Below, one piece after another: positions 61,001 to 64,000 of a DNA stretch of 64,000 nt. Source of the DNA: Pseudomonas sp. GM41(2012) (lineage in GTDB: Bacteria; Pseudomonadota; Gammaproteobacteria; Pseudomonadales; Pseudomonadaceae); NCBI RefSeq assembly GCF_000282315.2, contig NZ_AKJN02000005.1:62001-126000 (forward strand), given 5' to 3'. The translations under genes and the position numbers were made by a program. The notes under the pieces are model-generated. The model saw only the letters and a list, made by a program, of their open reading frames with translations, was not told where the DNA came from and ran no database searches. Numbering within the stretch: position 1 is the stretch's first letter; each line of letters begins with the position of its first letter.

Positions 61001-63918
61001 CAGACGGTTCCTTGCGTGGCGACGGATCGAGGCAGGGCAGCGGTCTTGTGACCCCGTACCGATTGGTGAGCGAGGGCGGTGAGAATCAACAGAGTCGAAC
61101 CGACCACCACGGCGTACACGCCAATGTCGAAGAACAGCGCACTGGCGATGTGAATGTCACCGAACACCGGCAGTCCGAAATGCCAGGTGTGGGTGGTCAG
61201 GAACGGATAACCGACGGCCATCGCCCCGAGCCCGGTGACCGTGGCAAACAACAGGCCGGTGCCCATCCAGCGCAACGGTCGCAGGCTCATTTGCGCTTCG
61301 ACCCACTGGGTGCCGGCGACCATGTATTGCAGGATGAACGCCACCGACATCACCAGACCTGCGACAAAACCGCCGCCCGGTTGATTGTGGCCGCGCATGA
61401 ACAGGTAGACCGATACCACGAACGCGATCGGCAGCAGCAGGCGCACCAGCACCGCCGGCACCATCATGAAACCGAGCGCGGTGTCGCTGGCGTGACGCGG
61501 GTTGACCAGATCGGTGACCACGTCCGGTGCCAGCAGACGCTGCTGGGCCGGTAACTGCAGGCTTTCTTTTGGCGGGCGGAAGCGTCGCAGCAGGGCAAAC
61601 ACGGTCAGCGCCACGGCCACCAGCACGGTAATTTCACCGAGGGTATCGAAGCCGCGGAAGTCCACCAGCATCACGTTGACCACGTTGCTGCCGCCGCCTT
61701 CGGGCAGGGCACGGCTGAGGTAGAACGAGGAAATATCGTTCGGTGTCTGGCGCGTCAGCATCGCGTAGGCCAGCAACGCCATGCCGCCACCGACCACGGT
61801 CGACAGCAGCAAGTCGCGGATACGGCGGATGCGCGCCTTGCGCAGGGTGCTCGGCAGCGGCGAGACCTCTTCGATCCGTCGCGGTAGCCAGCGCAGCCCG
61901 AGGAGGATCAACACCGTGGTCACCACTTCCACCGCTAATTGCGTCAGCGCCAGGTCCGGCGCCGAGAACCAGACGAAGGTGATGCAGGTCATCAGGCCGC
62001 AGACGCTGACCATGGTCAGGGCCGCGAGCCGGTGATACTTGGCCTGCCACGCCGCGCCGAGGGCACAGGCAATCGCCAGCAGCCAGAGGGTCACGAACAC
62101 GATCGAACCCGGAATCTTCGGCCGGTCGCCCCAGCTCAGGTTGCTGTGGAGCATCGGGATCAACCCGGCCAACACGGCCGCGAGCACCACCAGGAACAAT
62201 TGGGTTTGCAGGCGCTTGGTGCTGATCCGCCGCTCGAAACGACGGGCCAGGCGCATCATGATCACCAGGCCGCGTTCGAACAGGCGCTTGCCGTTGAACC
62301 GGCCAATGATTGGCGGGTACTTGAAACGCCCGTGTTTGAGCTGATTGCGCAGCAGCAGATAAAGCACGATGCCGCAGGACATGGCGATCAGGCTCATGAT
62401 CATCGGCGCGTTCCAGCCGTGCCAGATCGCCAGGCTGTATTCAGGCAAGGTGCCGCCTACCACCGGCAGGGCAGCCGCGGCCAGCAACGGGCCGACCACC
62501 TGCGCCGGGAAAATCCCCACGACCAGGCAGGCGAACACCAACAACTCCACCGGCGCGCGCATCCAGCGTGGCGGCTCGTGTGGGGTGTGTGGCAAGTCGG
62601 TGGCGGTCGGGCCGAAGAACACGTCGACGGTAAAGCGCAGCGAGTAGGCGACGCTGAAAGTGCCGGCGATGGTCGCGACGATGGGCAGCGTCATCTCGAT
62701 CCAGGCCGTGGCATTGATGAACACGGTTTCGGCGAAGAACATCTCTTTGGAGAGGAAGCCGTTGAGCAGCGGCACGCCGGCCATGGAAGCGCTGGCGACC
62801 ATGGCCAGGGTGGCCGTGAACGGGATCAGCTTGATCAGGCCGCTGAGCTTGCGAATGTCCCGGGTGCCGCTTTCGTGGTCGATGATCCCGGCGGCCATGA
62901 ACAGCGAAGCCTTGAAGGTCGCATGGTTGAGAATGTGAAACACCGCGGCCACAGCGGCCAGCGGACTGTTCAGGCCCAGCAGCAGGGTGATCAGGCCGAG
63001 GTGGCTGATGGTCGAGTAGGCCAGCAGCCCCTTGAGGTCGTTCTGGAACATCGCGCAGTACGCGCCGAGCAACAGGGTGCAGGCACCGGCGCCGCTGACG
63101 ATGTAGAACCATTCTTCACTGCCGGACAGCGACGGCCACAGTCGTGCAAGCAGAAACACCCCGGCCTTGACCATGGTCGCCGAGTGCAGATAGGCCGAAA
63201 CCGGTGTCGGCGCCGCCATGGCGTGGGGCAGCCAGAAGTGGAAGGGGAATTGCGCGCTTTTGCTCAGGGCGCCGATGAGGATCAGAGGTAGCAGAATAGG
63301 GTAGAGGGCGTGTGCGCGAATCAGATCGCCGGCGGCCAGGACCTTGTCCAGGTCATAGCTGCCGACCACATGGCCGAGCAGCATGACCCCCGCCAGCAGA
63401 CACAAACCGCCTGCGCCGGTGACCATCAGTGCCATATAAGCACCGCGTCGCGCATCGGCACGGTGGTGCCAGTAACCGATCAACAGGAATGAAAAGAGGC
63501 TGGTCAGCTCCCAGAAAAACACGATCTGGATCAGGTTGCCGGAGATCACCAGCCCGAGCATGGCGCCCATGAACGCCAGGAAAAACGCGAAGAACCGCGG
63601 CACCGGATCGTCCGGCGACATGTAGTAGCGGGCGTACAACGAAACCAGCGTGCCGATGCCCAGCACCAGCATCGAGAACAGCCAGGCGAAACCGTCCATG
63701 CGCAGGACGAAGTTCAGGCCCAGGCTGGGCAACCAGAAAAACTCTTCGCGGATCACGCCGCCATCGGCGATTTGCGGGTACAAGAGGGCGACCTGAACGG
63801 TGCCTATCAAGGCAACCAGGCCAGCCAACAAAGATTCGGTGTTACGCGCGTTGTGCGGCAGCAAGGCTGCCAGACAGCTGCCGATAAAAGGCAGAAGCAG
63901 TAGAACTATCAGGGACAT
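61000..63918 (-). CDS. mnhA: Monovalent cation/proton antiporter subunit A fused with B
   Basis: 972 aa with about 24 spans. The first 500 residues are NuoL-like: FFWELTSLFSFLLIGYWHHR (Glu) and LSKSAQFPFHFWLPHAMAAP (Lys) are the proton-path blocks. The next 250 are the A-specific tail with FVWFSAPDLALTQLAVEVVT. From about residue 800 it is an MrpB domain (AFVVSVYLFMRGHNQPGGGF). The A/B fusion defines group 2 Mrp operons, as in Pseudomonas. It is the first gene of the operon; ATG is at 63918. The complex exports Na+ in exchange for H+ at the inner membrane. Confidence 0.95.
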   Translation of the reverse strand: MSLIVLLLLPFIGSCLAALLPHNARNTESLLAGLVALIGTVQVALLYPQIADGGVIREEFFWLPSLGLNFVLRMDGFAWLFSMLVLGIGTLVSLYARYYMSPDDPVPRFFAFFLAFMGAMLGLVISGNLIQIVFFWELTSLFSFLLIGYWHHRADARRGAYMALMVTGAGGLCLLAGVMLLGHVVGSYDLDKVLAAGDLIRAHALYPILLPLILIGALSKSAQFPFHFWLPHAMAAPTPVSAYLHSATMVKAGVFLLARLWPSLSGSEEWFYIVSGAGACTLLLGAYCAMFQNDLKGLLAYSTISHLGLITLLLGLNSPLAAVAAVFHILNHATFKASLFMAAGIIDHESGTRDIRKLSGLIKLIPFTATLAMVASASMAGVPLLNGFLSKEMFFAETVFINATAWIEMTLPIVATIAGTFSVAYSLRFTVDVFFGPTATDLPHTPHEPPRWMRAPVELLVFACLVVGIFPAQVVGPLLAAAALPVVGGTLPEYSLAIWHGWNAPMIMSLIAMSCGIVLYLLLRNQLKHGRFKYPPIIGRFNGKRLFERGLVIMMRLARRFERRISTKRLQTQLFLVVLAAVLAGLIPMLHSNLSWGDRPKIPGSIVFVTLWLLAIACALGAAWQAKYHRLAALTMVSVCGLMTCITFVWFSAPDLALTQLAVEVVTTVLILLGLRWLPRRIEEVSPLPSTLRKARIRRIRDLLLSTVVGGGMALLAYAMLTRQTPNDISSFYLSRALPEGGGSNVVNVMLVDFRGFDTLGEITVLVAVALTVFALLRRFRPPKESLQLPAQQRLLAPDVVTDLVNPRHASDTALGFMMVPAVLVRLLLPIAFVVSVYLFMRGHNQPGGGFVAGLVMSVAFILQYMVAGTQWVEAQMSLRPLRWMGTGLLFATVTGLGAMAVGYPFLTTHTWHFGLPVFGDIHIASALFFDIGVYAVVVGSTLLILTALAHQSVRGHKTAALPRSVATQGTV

Positions 63919-64000
63919 AGGCTTCTAATCTGCGGAAGTTTGTGAAGCATCATACGTGCCAGCTCCCGGATCACCAAACGCCAAGCTGTCGCAGAATCCT
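63919..64000. other. Start of the promoter region of the mnh operon (window edge)
   Basis: Only 82 bases are available. The upstream side of mnhA is cut by the window end, and no promoter can be assigned. Confidence 0.3.

Overview
The window looks like a chromosomal segment of a fluorescent-group Pseudomonas. It is GC-rich, with dense, short-spaced operons on both strands. It is littered with Pseudomonas-type REP palindromes (cores TGTGGGAGCGAGCCTGCTCG and TGTAGGAGC...GCTTGC). It carries a group-2 Mrp antiporter operon with fused A/B subunits, a LysR-dhcA-dhcB-atoB cluster, a DksA2-like protein and a full myo-inositol catabolism plus ABC import locus. Species cannot be fixed from the sequence alone. 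No rRNA, tRNA or CRISPR array was seen.

Layout. 1-7.4 kb: a minus-strand cluster with an RpiR regulator, an isochorismatase-like hydrolase, a glutamine-synthetase-like ligase, an N-formylglutamate-amidohydrolase-like enzyme, an APC permease and a paralogous pair of arginine/ornithine succinyltransferase subunits. 7.7-13.2 kb: a histidine phosphatase overlapping cobF, a GlxA-type regulator divergent from a rhodanese, a gene remnant, a basic-amino-acid binding protein and an AstE-like deacylase. 13.27-14.45 kb: an IS110-family element inserted into a REP. 14.5-19.5 kb: an esterase, an exported protein, a GST, a membrane protein, and a LysR regulator divergent from an F420-reductase-like oxidoreductase. 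19.7-23.5 kb: atoB-dhcB-dhcA and their divergent LysR gene. 23.6-32 kb: a sirtuin, a methyltransferase, a DUF692/DUF2063 pair, a two-component system divergent from a membrane protein and a 24-residue peptide gene, and a GST. 32-47.7 kb: iolR and the divergent iolC-E-B-A-(IolI-like)-D-G-(MocA-like)-ABC transporter locus. 47.9-57.7 kb: dksA2-like, a chemoreceptor, a giant imperfect inverted repeat, several small unknown genes, an OpuAC-type binding protein, a TonB receptor with a DUF2946 gene, and a DUF3995 gene. 57.9-63.9 kb: mnhA(B)CDEFG.

How the genes work together. The iol locus encodes uptake (binding protein, double ATPase, permease), oxidation (IolG), dehydration (IolE), ring opening (IolD), isomerisation (IolB), phosphorylation with a fused DUF2090 domain (IolC) and CoA-acylating cleavage of malonate semialdehyde (IolA). 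A GGAA-N6-TTCC palindrome in the iolR-iolC interval is a probable IolR operator. The dhc/ato genes convert a 3-oxoacid to acetyl-CoA. The Mrp genes form one translationally coupled Na+/H+ antiporter operon.

The most striking observation is the IS110 element. Its 205-base leader can be read as a bridge RNA whose two target-guide segments match the two sides of the REP it occupies, and whose two donor-guide segments match the element's own ends, around a CT core. A second unusual case is an in-frame copy of a dispersed intergenic repeat inside iolB.
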